This document shows positions 1-5,690 of a stretch of DNA of 5,973 bases, one piece after another. Origin of the DNA: Cyanobacteria bacterium OH_SFB_17 (GTDB taxonomy: Bacteria > Cyanobacteriota > Vampirovibrionia > Gastranaerophilales > Gastranaerophilaceae); NCBI GenBank assembly GCA_023395735.1, contig JAEWYI010000054.1, positions 1 to 5,973 on the forward strand, written 5' to 3'. The position numbers were made by a program, and so were the translations under genes. Within the stretch, counting starts at the first letter, position 1. Each line of letters starts with the position of its first letter. Below the pieces are notes generated by a model. It was not told the DNA's origin and searched no databases. It saw nothing but the letters and a program-made list of their open reading frames with translations.

Positions 1-17
1 AATTTTTCACTAAGGGC

Positions 18-48
18 TTGAAAACGTCAAAAATATATGCAATAATAG
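18..48 (+). promoter_or_regulatory. Putative sigma-70 promoter of the 6S-like RNA
   Basis: TTGAAA at 18-23 is a fair -35 box. An A/T-rich -10 candidate lies 17-19 bp downstream (AATAAT at 41-46 or TAATAG at 43-48). Initiation 6-10 bp further on falls at about 53-55, which is where the 5' strand of the RNA's closing stem begins. The agreement between promoter spacing and RNA fold is the main support; the -10 match itself is only moderate. Confidence 0.45.
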
Positions 49-53
49 TAATA

Positions 54-241
54 CTTTGCACAGGTGTCTATTTTGTTCCTTCAATTTTTTAAAAAGGGAG
101 AGTTGACTCTAATAGCATTGAAGTATACCCGCCGATTAGATTTCATCTAAACGCTAGCGGGAAACGGATTAGCTAAGGCGCTCACCCACCTGCGAGACAA
201 AGCAGGTAACAAAATCGAGCTTGTGCAAAGCTCTTTTTTTT
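54..241 (+). ncRNA. ssrS: Candidate 6S RNA (RNA polymerase-binding regulator)
   Basis: 6S RNA mimics an open promoter, sequesters housekeeping RNA polymerase holoenzyme in slow growth, and is released by templating a short product RNA. The sequence can fold in the 6S layout. A closing stem pairs 54-64 with 220-230 (11 bp, one G-U; 65-219 adds a second wobble). A large bubble follows, with a U/A-rich 5' side (66-95) and, on the 3' side, a small hairpin ACCTGC 188-193 / GCAGGT 202-207. The terminal arm pairs 96-102 with 181-187 (one A-A mismatch), 109-113 with 168-172, 128-134 with 152-161 (three-base bulge), and 136-141 with 145-150 under a TTC loop. The CCCACCT...AGGTAAC segment resembles the 3' bubble segment of proteobacterial 6S RNA. 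Length of about 180-188 nt matches the family. No long reading frame crosses it. The identification rests on structure by eye; an unrelated structured small RNA is the alternative. Confidence 0.66.
217..241 (+). terminator. Intrinsic terminator of the 6S-like RNA
   Basis: GAGCTT (217-222) pairs with AAGCTC (228-233) around the loop GTGCA and is followed at once by eight T residues (234-241). The same bases (220-230) also form the 3' strand of the RNA's long-range closing stem, so the two pairings exclude each other. Confidence 0.75.
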
Positions 242-559
242 GTTTACAAGGATTATGTTGAAATCTACCCACAACACTTATATAACAAGCATTTACTGCT
301 AACAAAAATGCTAAAACTTTAAAAAATCAAGCCATGAGCAAGTTAACCTCCCACTTGAGCGGGGAGGTCTGTTTTCGGCTTGAGCAGAGATCTGCGAAAG
401 TTAGAAAACAGGGTGAGGGTGAATTCAATAAGCGTAAGCATTTTCACCATCGGTCAATGTTTATGCATATATTCAATGTAAAATAAGCACTTAATTCACT
501 ATATTCAATAGTTTACAAGATTTGCATGATTCCTGTTATTTGCGCTTTAGAAAATATTT
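242..559. other. Long intergenic region without a supported protein gene
   Basis: No reading frame with a credible ribosome binding site was found on either strand. The stretch holds a weak 7-bp inverted repeat (AGCATTT 288-294 / AAATGCT 306-312), the three-hairpin element at 346-448, and three copies of ATTCAAT (423-429, 471-477, 503-509). The last two copies extend to ATATTCAAT and lie 32 bp apart. No convincing intrinsic terminator for the minus-strand gene ending at 560 could be seen. Confidence 0.6.
346..448. repeat. Three tandem hairpins; candidate REP/MITE-like dispersed element
   Basis: Three inverted repeats follow one another almost without spacer. ACCTCCC 346-352 pairs with GGGAGGT 362-368. 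CTGTTTTC 369-376 pairs with GAAAACAG 404-411 and encloses an inner stem: CTT 379-381 with AAG 398-400, GA opposite GA, then GCAG 384-387 with CTGC 392-395. GGTGAA 418-423 pairs with TTCACC 443-448. The hexamer TTGAGC occurs in the loop of the first hairpin and in the arm of the second. The element is visibly richer in G+C than its flanks. It lies downstream of the minus-strand cyclase gene and would be in its 3' transcript. Whether it is repeated elsewhere in the genome cannot be seen here, and no target-site duplication was recognised. Confidence 0.45.
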
Positions 560-2464
560 TTATTTTAATTCATTTTCCATTAGTGAAATAAATTCTTTCA
601 CCAATACAGGATTCCATTTTTTATTCGCATCATTTTTAATTATTTCAACTGCTTCTTTAGGAGATAAGGCTTCTCTGTAAAACCGCGGAGCTATTAGGGC
701 AAAATACGCGTCAATAATAAGAATAATTTGGGATGAAAGCGGGATATCTTTTCCTGAAACTTTTCCTGGATAACCTGTGCCATCCCAGTTTTCATGGTGA
801 TGTTCAACTATTGGGATTATGTCTTGTACCTCTGAAATTGGCTTTAGAATTTCTCTAGCTGCAATGACAGGGTGTTTTTTAATTTCAGATTTTTCTTCTT
901 CAGTGAGAGGCGTTGTTTTTTGCAACAAGTCTTGAGGAATCATCAAATTACCGATATCATAAAGAAGGGTTGCAATTCTTAGTTTATTAACTTCTTCTTC
1001 ATTCAAATCGAAATTTTTTGCAAGCTTTGTAGCAAGCCTTACTTTTGATTTAGTAACCCCTTTTTCATGAAGCGGGTTATATGTTTTTGCAAGCATGTCC
1101 GCAACTGAGTAGACAACGTCTTTTGGAGAAGATGCTTCAGCACTTTTGACTGAAAGCTTTTTGGTTAAATTTTTGGCAATATCAGCTGTAACAGGGATGC
1201 GTTTTTTGGTCAAAATATCCATAAAGGCATTCATAGCAACCTCTTGCCATGTAACGTCCGTAATTGGTTTTGCTATTTGAACTTGGTTTCTGCCACTTCG
1301 TTTTGCAACATACATGGCTTGGTCGGTGATTTCTAATAATTCATCAATCTTATCAGAATGCTCAGGGAAGGTTCCGACACCGATACTTGCGGTAATATTA
1401 CCGATAACATCAAGCTTGCAGCTTTCGATTGCGCTTCTAATTCTTTCTGCCGCAATCAAACCACCTTTTGAATCGACACCCGGAAGCAAAAGGTTAAATT
1501 CCTCACCACCCATACGCGCAGCGACATCAATTGAACGGGCGTTTTTCTTTAATACGTCTGCGACAGTTTGTATTGCCACATCACCATAGGCATGCCCGTA
1601 TTTATCATTAATTTGTTTTAAATGGTCTAAATCTAGCGCAATAAGCGTAAATGGCTGTTTCATACGCTCAGCCCTGATAACTTCCTTGTCTAAAAATTCT
1701 TCAAAGTATCTTCTGTTATAAAGCGTTGTTAAAGCATCGGTAACAGCTTGATTTTTAACAGCTTGGAACAAATCAGCGATAGTAATAGCAAGCTCAATTT
1801 GTTTTGCAAAAAGGCTTAAGAAATTAATTTCTGCATCTTCAGCCACGTCTCTTGTTGAAAAAACAACCAGCCAACCAAAAGGTTTATCCATGCTCCAGAG
1901 TGGAACAATTACAACAGAATGACTTATCGGATTATGTAGAATTTTTCGGATAGAATCTTCTGAATAATCTGGCAAAACATCCCTCAATGCTGTTCGTAAA
2001 TCTTGAGTTTGCAAAATCACTCTATCTGAAAGAGATCTTGCAAACAGTCCCCCTTCAGAGTATGAAAAACGAAGTTGTTCAAAAGGTTTTCCGACAGCGG
2101 TATCAACTTTATCTGAAATTTGATTTTTATCTTGGGTAATAATTTTTAAAAACTTGCCCTGTTCATCTTCTTTTAGCTCAATAATAGAGCTGTGAAGATA
2201 ACCCAACTCACCTTGAAGTGATTTAACAATTGATTCCAAAACACTTGAAAGTGGCTTGGAAGAGTTCATCATTTCCCAGATGTGCTGCAAAGTCAACATT
2301 CTTTGATTGGCGACGTTTAACTCTTTTGTCCTTTCTGTGATTTCTTTTTCCAGTTGGACGTTGCGTTCATATATCTCCAAAAAATCCTGCTTGTTTGAGT
2401 AAATATTACTCTCAACTTCCGAAATTTGATTGCTAAATTCTTTTATTTTGTCGAAAAAGCCCAT
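560..2464 (-). CDS. GAF-GGDEF diguanylate cyclase with degenerate HD-GYP domain
   Basis: Predicted cytoplasmic c-di-GMP signalling protein, 634 residues, with no signal peptide or membrane segment. Residues 1-60 are heptad-rich and likely a coiled coil. Residues about 65-235 look like a GAF sensor domain. A GGDEF domain spans about 240-398, with metal Asp278, guanine-contact Asn286, the GGEEF active site at 319-323, and an RxxD inhibitory site (310-313) exactly five residues before it. The cyclase (2 GTP to c-di-GMP) should therefore be active and product-inhibited. A helical linker leads to an HD-GYP-type domain at about 455-630. It keeps His531-Pro, HHE at 556-558, GYP at 564-566 and Asp585. 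However, the HD pair is Tyr502-Asp503, the usual Lys of HDIGK is Asn506, and the usual GH is Gly469-Val470. Phosphodiesterase activity is therefore doubtful; a regulatory role is inferred. The ATG at 2464 has AAGAGG four bases upstream. The GT9 gene ends about 60 bp upstream on the same strand. The sensed ligand is unknown. Confidence 0.93.
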   Translation of the reverse strand: MGFFDKIKEFSNQISEVESNIYSNKQDFLEIYERNVQLEKEITERTKELNVANQRMLTLQHIWEMMNSSKPLSSVLESIVKSLQGELGYLHSSIIELKEDEQGKFLKIITQDKNQISDKVDTAVGKPFEQLRFSYSEGGLFARSLSDRVILQTQDLRTALRDVLPDYSEDSIRKILHNPISHSVVIVPLWSMDKPFGWLVVFSTRDVAEDAEINFLSLFAKQIELAITIADLFQAVKNQAVTDALTTLYNRRYFEEFLDKEVIRAERMKQPFTLIALDLDHLKQINDKYGHAYGDVAIQTVADVLKKNARSIDVAARMGGEEFNLLLPGVDSKGGLIAAERIRSAIESCKLDVIGNITASIGVGTFPEHSDKIDELLEITDQAMYVAKRSGRNQVQIAKPITDVTWQEVAMNAFMDILTKKRIPVTADIAKNLTKKLSVKSAEASSPKDVVYSVADMLAKTYNPLHEKGVTKSKVRLATKLAKNFDLNEEEVNKLRIATLLYDIGNLMIPQDLLQKTTPLTEEEKSEIKKHPVIAAREILKPISEVQDIIPIVEHHHENWDGTGYPGKVSGKDIPLSSQIILIIDAYFALIAPRFYREALSPKEAVEIIKNDANKKWNPVLVKEFISLMENELK

Positions 2465-2482
2465 TATGCCTCTTAATTAATA

Positions 2483-2488
2483 ATTATA
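2483..2488 (-). promoter_or_regulatory. Possible -10 box of the cyclase gene
   Basis: Read on the minus strand, this is a perfect TATAAT, ending 18 bp before the ATG at 2464. No good -35 box lies 16-18 bp upstream, so it may be weak, activator-dependent or fortuitous. If real, the cyclase has its own promoter with a leader of about 12 nt, in addition to possible read-through from the glycosyltransferase gene. Confidence 0.35.
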
Positions 2489-2525
2489 ACTACAGTATAC
2501 CTCAGTATGATTAAAAACGTAACAT

Positions 2526-3572
2526 TTATTGTATTATTTTATTTACAATATTTATAATTTTATCAACTGAAGGCTCAAGACAACAGATATTTTTGCTTTG
2601 CTTGAGTCTGCACTTCCGCTTAAAACAAGGCTGGCAAGGGAGCTCGCCTTGCACAGCAAAATACTTTCCTGATTTTCCGTATGGACCAAAACGCTTTGGC
2701 GGAGTACAAGTAAATATTGCGATTACATGCGGAATTGAACTTGCCCAAGCCAAATGAGCACTACCTGAATCAGGCGCAATTACAAGGTTTGCGCGCTTAA
2801 AAACCTCCAACAATTCCTTAACATTTGTCTCTCCGCACAGATTAATATAATCGATATCGCCAACCTGTTTAATTATTCTATCCACAAGCTCAATATCTTT
2901 TGAAGTGCCTGAAAAAACAATGTTGCATTTCCCGTTTATACTTTTTATTACCTCCGCCCAATTTTTTTCAGCCCAATGCTTATTTTCCCAAGTAGTAGCA
3001 GGAGATATAACAACCGTTTTTTTGTTTTTATCAATATTTTTTAATAAATTATCAATTTTTTCAACAACAGAATCAATGGATTTAGGCAATTCAAAATTAA
3101 TATCATCTATTGAACAATTCAAATGTCTAGCAAAATCAAGATTTCGCTCAACTATATGATAATTGTTATCTCGAAACTTGGCTTTAGGAGTCACAAATTC
3201 GTTTCCGGCAAAAACTGAAAGTTCTCTTGCATCCTTAAATGTAATTCTTCTTTTTGCACCGGAAAATAAAAGCAGCAAAAGACTTTTTAGCATCTGCTGG
3301 CAATCAATTGCTATATCATATTTTTCAGCCCTAATTTCTTTAATAACATTAACAAATTCAATTAAATTCTTAAAAGAAAAAGGATTTTTTTTCCACTTTG
3401 CTAATGGAACAAAATGAACATTTCTAATCATAGGATTATCCTTGATAACATCTAATCCTTTTTCCGAAACGACATAGCCAATTTCATTATCCGTGCTCAA
3501 AACATTCACCAGCGGCAATGTAAAAATAACATCACCCAACGATGTAAGTCTGATTATTAAAATTTTACTCAT
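2526..3572 (-). CDS. Glycosyltransferase family 9, heptosyltransferase-like
   Basis: Predicted GT9 enzyme of 348 residues, the usual size for ADP-heptose:LPS heptosyltransferases. The family transfers a sugar from a nucleotide donor to lipopolysaccharide core or a related surface glycan at the cytoplasmic face of the inner membrane. Seen here: an N-terminal beta strand plus SLGDVIFTLP (11-20) with the Gly-Asp characteristic of the family, DCQQ at 90-93, the donor-side segment SPATTWENKHW (190-200), and DSGSAHLAWA (268-277), the conserved Asp-x-Gly-x-x-His motif. The C-terminal Cys cluster (313, 316, 321, 330, 331) is common in the family. The frame extends upstream to a TTG at 3629, but that codon lies in the putative -35 box, and family alignment starts at MSKILIIRL, so ATG 3572 was chosen. 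GGGAG lies 11 bases upstream of it; a TTG at 3578 with better spacing is the alternative start. Donor and acceptor cannot be told from sequence. Confidence 0.9.
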   Translation of the reverse strand: MSKILIIRLTSLGDVIFTLPLVNVLSTDNEIGYVVSEKGLDVIKDNPMIRNVHFVPLAKWKKNPFSFKNLIEFVNVIKEIRAEKYDIAIDCQQMLKSLLLLLFSGAKRRITFKDARELSVFAGNEFVTPKAKFRDNNYHIVERNLDFARHLNCSIDDINFELPKSIDSVVEKIDNLLKNIDKNKKTVVISPATTWENKHWAEKNWAEVIKSINGKCNIVFSGTSKDIELVDRIIKQVGDIDYINLCGETNVKELLEVFKRANLVIAPDSGSAHLAWASSIPHVIAIFTCTPPKRFGPYGKSGKYFAVQGELPCQPCFKRKCRLKQSKNICCLEPSVDKIINIVNKIIQ

Positions 3573-3601
3573 ACTCAAAATCACTCCCGATAAGTAAAAT
3601 A

Positions 3602-3629
3602 ATTCTACCACAACCTGACAAACAAGCAA
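3602..3629 (-). promoter_or_regulatory. Putative extended -10 promoter of the GT9 gene
   Basis: On the minus strand, TTGCTT (3629-3624) is followed after 16 bp by TAGAAT (3607-3602). That hexamer is immediately preceded by TGG, which gives an extended -10 (TGn). Transcription would start near 3595, downstream of the most distal possible start codon, which supports the shorter protein. Confidence 0.45.
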
Positions 3630-3742
3630 AATTTGTAAAAATTATGACAATTTTTAAATCGTCATTAATACTAAAGCATGAAACGTCCACCATATAGATG
3701 AAATCAGGCAAAAAAAGTCAGTTATAGATAAGTTTTTGCCGT

Positions 3743-3771
3743 TATAAAATAAGAGAAGGTTTTTGAAAGGG
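3743..3771 (+). promoter_or_regulatory. Possible -10 box and Shine-Dalgarno site of the TPR gene
   Basis: TATAAAAT at 3743-3750 is a good -10 candidate with only a poor -35 (GTTATA at 3721-3726, 16 bp upstream). AAAGG at 3766-3770 sits five bases before the ATG at 3776, so the leader would be about 20 nt. The region between this gene and the divergent GT9 gene (3630-3742) shows no other recognisable structure. Confidence 0.4.
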
Positions 3772-3775
3772 TATT

Positions 3776-5188
3776 ATGGCATATACGACAATGTCACCGA
3801 TTAGACAACAACCCTACTTAGCAAACAACTACAAAGGGTTTAAGAAAAACGACAAGGATGCATCCGAGTCTTCATCTTCTGCTGCAACCCAACATCAAGA
3901 AGAAAATCACGTTGTACAAAACAACGGTGAGAGAAAAACCATCCAACAAAAATTTGCAGAATCAAAGGCTGCACACCAAAGCGCTATTCAATCTCGTGAT
4001 GCAAACCTAAAAAATGCAACAATTAATATTGCACAAATAATAAAAGATTTTAAAAACACATCCCATGCTATAGGCTCCCCTCAAGAGCTTATGGATGAAG
4101 TTAATACCTACCTTTCTCTTGTTGAAAAACAAGTTGTTCGCGAAAATCCTGATGCAAAACTAATTCGCTCAAACCTCAAAAATGCAGCTTCTCTACTAGA
4201 CAACTACATTACAGAAACCCTTCAAAGAAAATCAAATGTCGTTGAAAATTGGCTTGATGCTCTTTTCTTGCAACAGATCAATTACAAATTTAACGATGAA
4301 GAAGTTAATCCTCATTTTCTTGTTAAATTTCCAAACGAACAAGAAAAAAATAAACAACAAAATTCTGACTCTGACTCCAAAGACGAACAAGAACAAAGCG
4401 ACAAAGAAGATAAAAATAATGATATTTCCATACCCCAAGATGAAAAACTTAAAACACTTTTTATCTCCGCAAAAAAATATTCATACGCAAACGATAATAA
4501 AAACGCCATGAAATTCTTTAAAGAAGCCCTCACTCGCTCAATTGAAGTTCAAGACAAAGAAACTGAATCAAAAATTTTGTTTGAAATAGGTCAAATTTAT
4601 GACAAAAATGACTACCTTGAACAAGCTCTATCAAGCTACAGCAAATCGCTTCAAACTGCAACTGATACAAATGTAAAAACAAAAGCACACTTCTCAATGG
4701 CAAAAATCTACGATGATGTTGCCCAATTTGAGCCTGCAATCAATCACTACATGAGCTCAATATCTTATGCAGGAGTGAGCGAAAACCTTATTGCCCAATC
4801 AACTTCTCTTACTAAAATAGGCAGCATTTACACAGATAAATACAAAGCTGAAGCTCTTGACTTTCTTCACGAAGCAGAGCTTTTAGCAAACGAAACAAAA
4901 AGTTCAAAAACCAAAGGATATGTATCTAGCAACATTGCAAACGCTTACAACAAATTCAATAAACCAAAAGATGCAATGAAATATTACCTGTCCGCAATTA
5001 AAGAATATAACGAAGCTGGTTCAATACTAAAAACCGCAATAAACTACAAGCGAGCTGCAGAGCTCATGCTTGATTACAAAAATTATAAAAAAGCAAAATC
5101 ATTATTTCAAAAGGCACTAAACCAAGCAAAAAGAACAGAAGATAAAAAATTAATGGACGAAATATCAATAGCTTTGAGTGCAATTTAG
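3776..5188 (+). CDS. Tetratricopeptide-repeat protein with unrecognised N-terminal region
   Basis: A 470-residue hydrophilic protein with no signal peptide or transmembrane segment, so probably cytoplasmic. Residues 1-55 are polar and low in complexity (a Ser run at 32-35, Gln/Asn-rich) and likely disordered. Residues about 56-185 are predicted helical and match no domain I recognise. Residues about 188-216 form a strongly charged Asp/Glu/Lys/Ser/Gln linker. Residues about 224-457 hold six TPR-like units with a 40-residue period, starting near 224, 264, 304, 344, 384 and 424. They show the Ala/Gly-Tyr pattern and the small-residue-Ala-x-x-x-Tyr/Phe helix B signature (for example NAMKFFKEAL, QALSSYSKSL, DAMKYYLSAI, KAKSLFQKAL). 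The 40-residue spacing is typical of TPR_12-like scaffolds, which bind other proteins. Start ATG 3776 has AAAGG five bases upstream. It is transcribed divergently from the GT9 gene and convergently with rpsO. Partner and function are unknown. Confidence 0.9.
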   Translation: MAYTTMSPIRQQPYLANNYKGFKKNDKDASESSSSAATQHQEENHVVQNNGERKTIQQKFAESKAAHQSAIQSRDANLKNATINIAQIIKDFKNTSHAIGSPQELMDEVNTYLSLVEKQVVRENPDAKLIRSNLKNAASLLDNYITETLQRKSNVVENWLDALFLQQINYKFNDEEVNPHFLVKFPNEQEKNKQQNSDSDSKDEQEQSDKEDKNNDISIPQDEKLKTLFISAKKYSYANDNKNAMKFFKEALTRSIEVQDKETESKILFEIGQIYDKNDYLEQALSSYSKSLQTATDTNVKTKAHFSMAKIYDDVAQFEPAINHYMSSISYAGVSENLIAQSTSLTKIGSIYTDKYKAEALDFLHEAELLANETKSSKTKGYVSSNIANAYNKFNKPKDAMKYYLSAIKEYNEAGSILKTAINYKRAAELMLDYKNYKKAKSLFQKALNQAKRTEDKKLMDEISIALSAI

Positions 5189-5206
5189 TTCGTTTAGGCA
5201 CTCAAA
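5173..5206 (+). repeat. Inverted repeat spanning the TPR gene stop codon
   Basis: TTTGAGTGC (5173-5181) and GCACTCAAA (5198-5206) are perfect reverse complements over 9 bp, with a 16-base loop that contains the stop codon (5186-5188). The last two bases overlap the first two of the following terminator stem, so the two hairpins compete for them. Confidence 0.55.
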
Positions 5207-5239
5207 AGGACCCGCAAAGCATTGCTTTGCGGGTCCTTT
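5205..5239. terminator. Bidirectional terminator between the TPR gene and rpsO
   Basis: A perfect 16-bp stem, AAAGGACCCGCAAAGC (5205-5220) with GCTTTGCGGGTCCTTT (5224-5239), closes a three-base ATT loop. The gap between the two convergent stops (5188 and 5259) is only 70 bp and this is its dominant structure. On the + strand the T-rich part is CCTTTAAATGTTTTTATTT; on the minus strand it is CCTTTTGAG. The U-tracts are short or interrupted, but the stem is very strong and should end both transcripts. Confidence 0.85.
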
Positions 5240-5258
5240 AAATGTTTTTATTTAAAGA

Positions 5259-5528
5259 TTAACCTCTAATACCTAAAGTTTTAATCAATTCTCTGTATTT
5301 ATCAAGGTTTCTATCTTTCAAGAAAGATAACAATCTTTTTCTTCTACCAACCAACATCAAAAGTCCGCGTTTTGTAGAAAAATCTTTTTTATTAAGTTTC
5401 AAGTGCTCAGTAAGTTCACTGATCTTTTGGCTCATCATAGCGATTTGCACTTCAGCAGATCCTGTGTCGTTAGATGCTTTACCGAACTTGTCAACTAATT
5501 CCTGTTTGTTTTTCAAATTAATACTCAT
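5259..5528 (-). CDS. rpsO: 30S ribosomal protein S15
   Basis: S15 is a primary binding protein of the 30S central domain; it contacts 16S rRNA helices 20-22 and forms a bridge to the 50S subunit. The frame is 89 residues, exactly the family length. The diagnostic NDTGSAEVQIA (20-30) is present, followed by TEHLK (40-44) with the rRNA-contacting His42 and Asp49, then KRGLLMLVGRRKRLLSFL (53-70) and the C-terminal YRELIKTLGIRG. The usual Asp-His-His-Ser segment reads Asp-Phe-Ser-Thr (49-52), and the His three residues before that Asp is Asn46; such substitutions occur outside proteobacteria. ATG 5528 has AAAGGG eight bases upstream. The gene is single, with its own promoter and terminator. No pnp gene follows it, unlike the common rpsO-pnp pair; a TPR gene converges from the other side. 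The leader is short (about 30 nt) and I saw no clear autoregulatory pseudoknot. Confidence 0.98.
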   Translation of the reverse strand: MSINLKNKQELVDKFGKASNDTGSAEVQIAMMSQKISELTEHLKLNKKDFSTKRGLLMLVGRRKRLLSFLKDRNLDKYRELIKTLGIRG

Positions 5529-5565
5529 TTATTATTCCCTTTAGCTATTTATATCATGTAAGATA

Positions 5566-5593
5566 ATAATACAACATAAAGAAAAAAAAGCAA
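5566..5593 (-). promoter_or_regulatory. Putative promoter of rpsO
   Basis: On the minus strand, TTGCTT (5593-5588) is followed after 16 bp by TATTAT (5571-5566), placing the start near 5559, about 30 nt before the ATG. The T-rich spacer and the same TTGCTT/16-bp arrangement as upstream of the GT9 gene add some support. A second AT-rich box (TATAAA, just upstream of the ribosome binding site) is less well placed. Confidence 0.5.
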
Positions 5594-5643
5594 CATCTTT
5601 GTTACAACGGGTTAAGAATTGTTTTTGAAGTAAAATTTCATGC

Positions 5644-5676
5644 AAAAAGGTACGGATTTAAAACCCGTACCTTTTT
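5644..5676 (-). terminator. Intrinsic terminator of the ferredoxin gene
   Basis: AAAAAGGTACGG (5644-5655) pairs with CCGTACCTTTTT (5665-5676) around a nine-base loop. Read on the minus strand, it starts 14 bp after the ferredoxin stop codon and ends in five T residues. It has T runs on both sides, so it could also work on the + strand, but no + strand gene enters it. It separates ferredoxin transcription from rpsO. Confidence 0.88.
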
Positions 5677-5690
5677 TATGAATATCTAAA

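Noticed and set aside
54..241. Riboswitch, tmRNA, RNase P RNA or SRP RNA as the identity of the structured RNA.
   Set aside because: No downstream same-strand gene exists for a riboswitch to control. No T-loop or tag reading frame of tmRNA, no conserved RNase P core motifs and no SRP GGAA-type domain were seen. The long-range closing stem with a central bubble fits 6S better.
288..312. Inverted repeat AGCATTT / AAATGCT as a terminator.
   Set aside because: The 7-bp AT-rich stem with an 11-base loop has no adjoining T-run on either strand; likely chance.
346..448. CRISPR array.
   Set aside because: The hairpins differ in sequence and size, there are no equal-length spacers, and no cas genes are present.
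345..452. A 35-codon minus-strand frame through the three hairpins, starting ATG GTG AAA ATG.
   Set aside because: No Shine-Dalgarno site precedes it and its extent coincides with the inverted repeats, which explain the sequence better. Kept only as part of the repeat finding.
2521..2552. ATTGTA...TTACAAT pairing near the GT9 stop codon as a terminator.
   Set aside because: The stem is only about five A/T-rich pairs with no G-C core; too weak to call.
4232..4438. A hydrophobic minus-strand frame opposite the TPR gene that looks like a small membrane protein.
   Set aside because: It is the antisense of an Asp/Glu/Lys/Asn-rich coding segment, which gives Phe/Leu/Val-rich translations automatically, and it has no ribosome binding site. 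Other antisense frames inside the cyclase, GT9 and TPR genes were dismissed for the same reason.
5529..5565. S15 autoregulatory leader structure upstream of rpsO.
   Set aside because: The leader is only about 30 nt, A/T-rich, and shows no stable stem or recognisable mimic of the 16S binding site.
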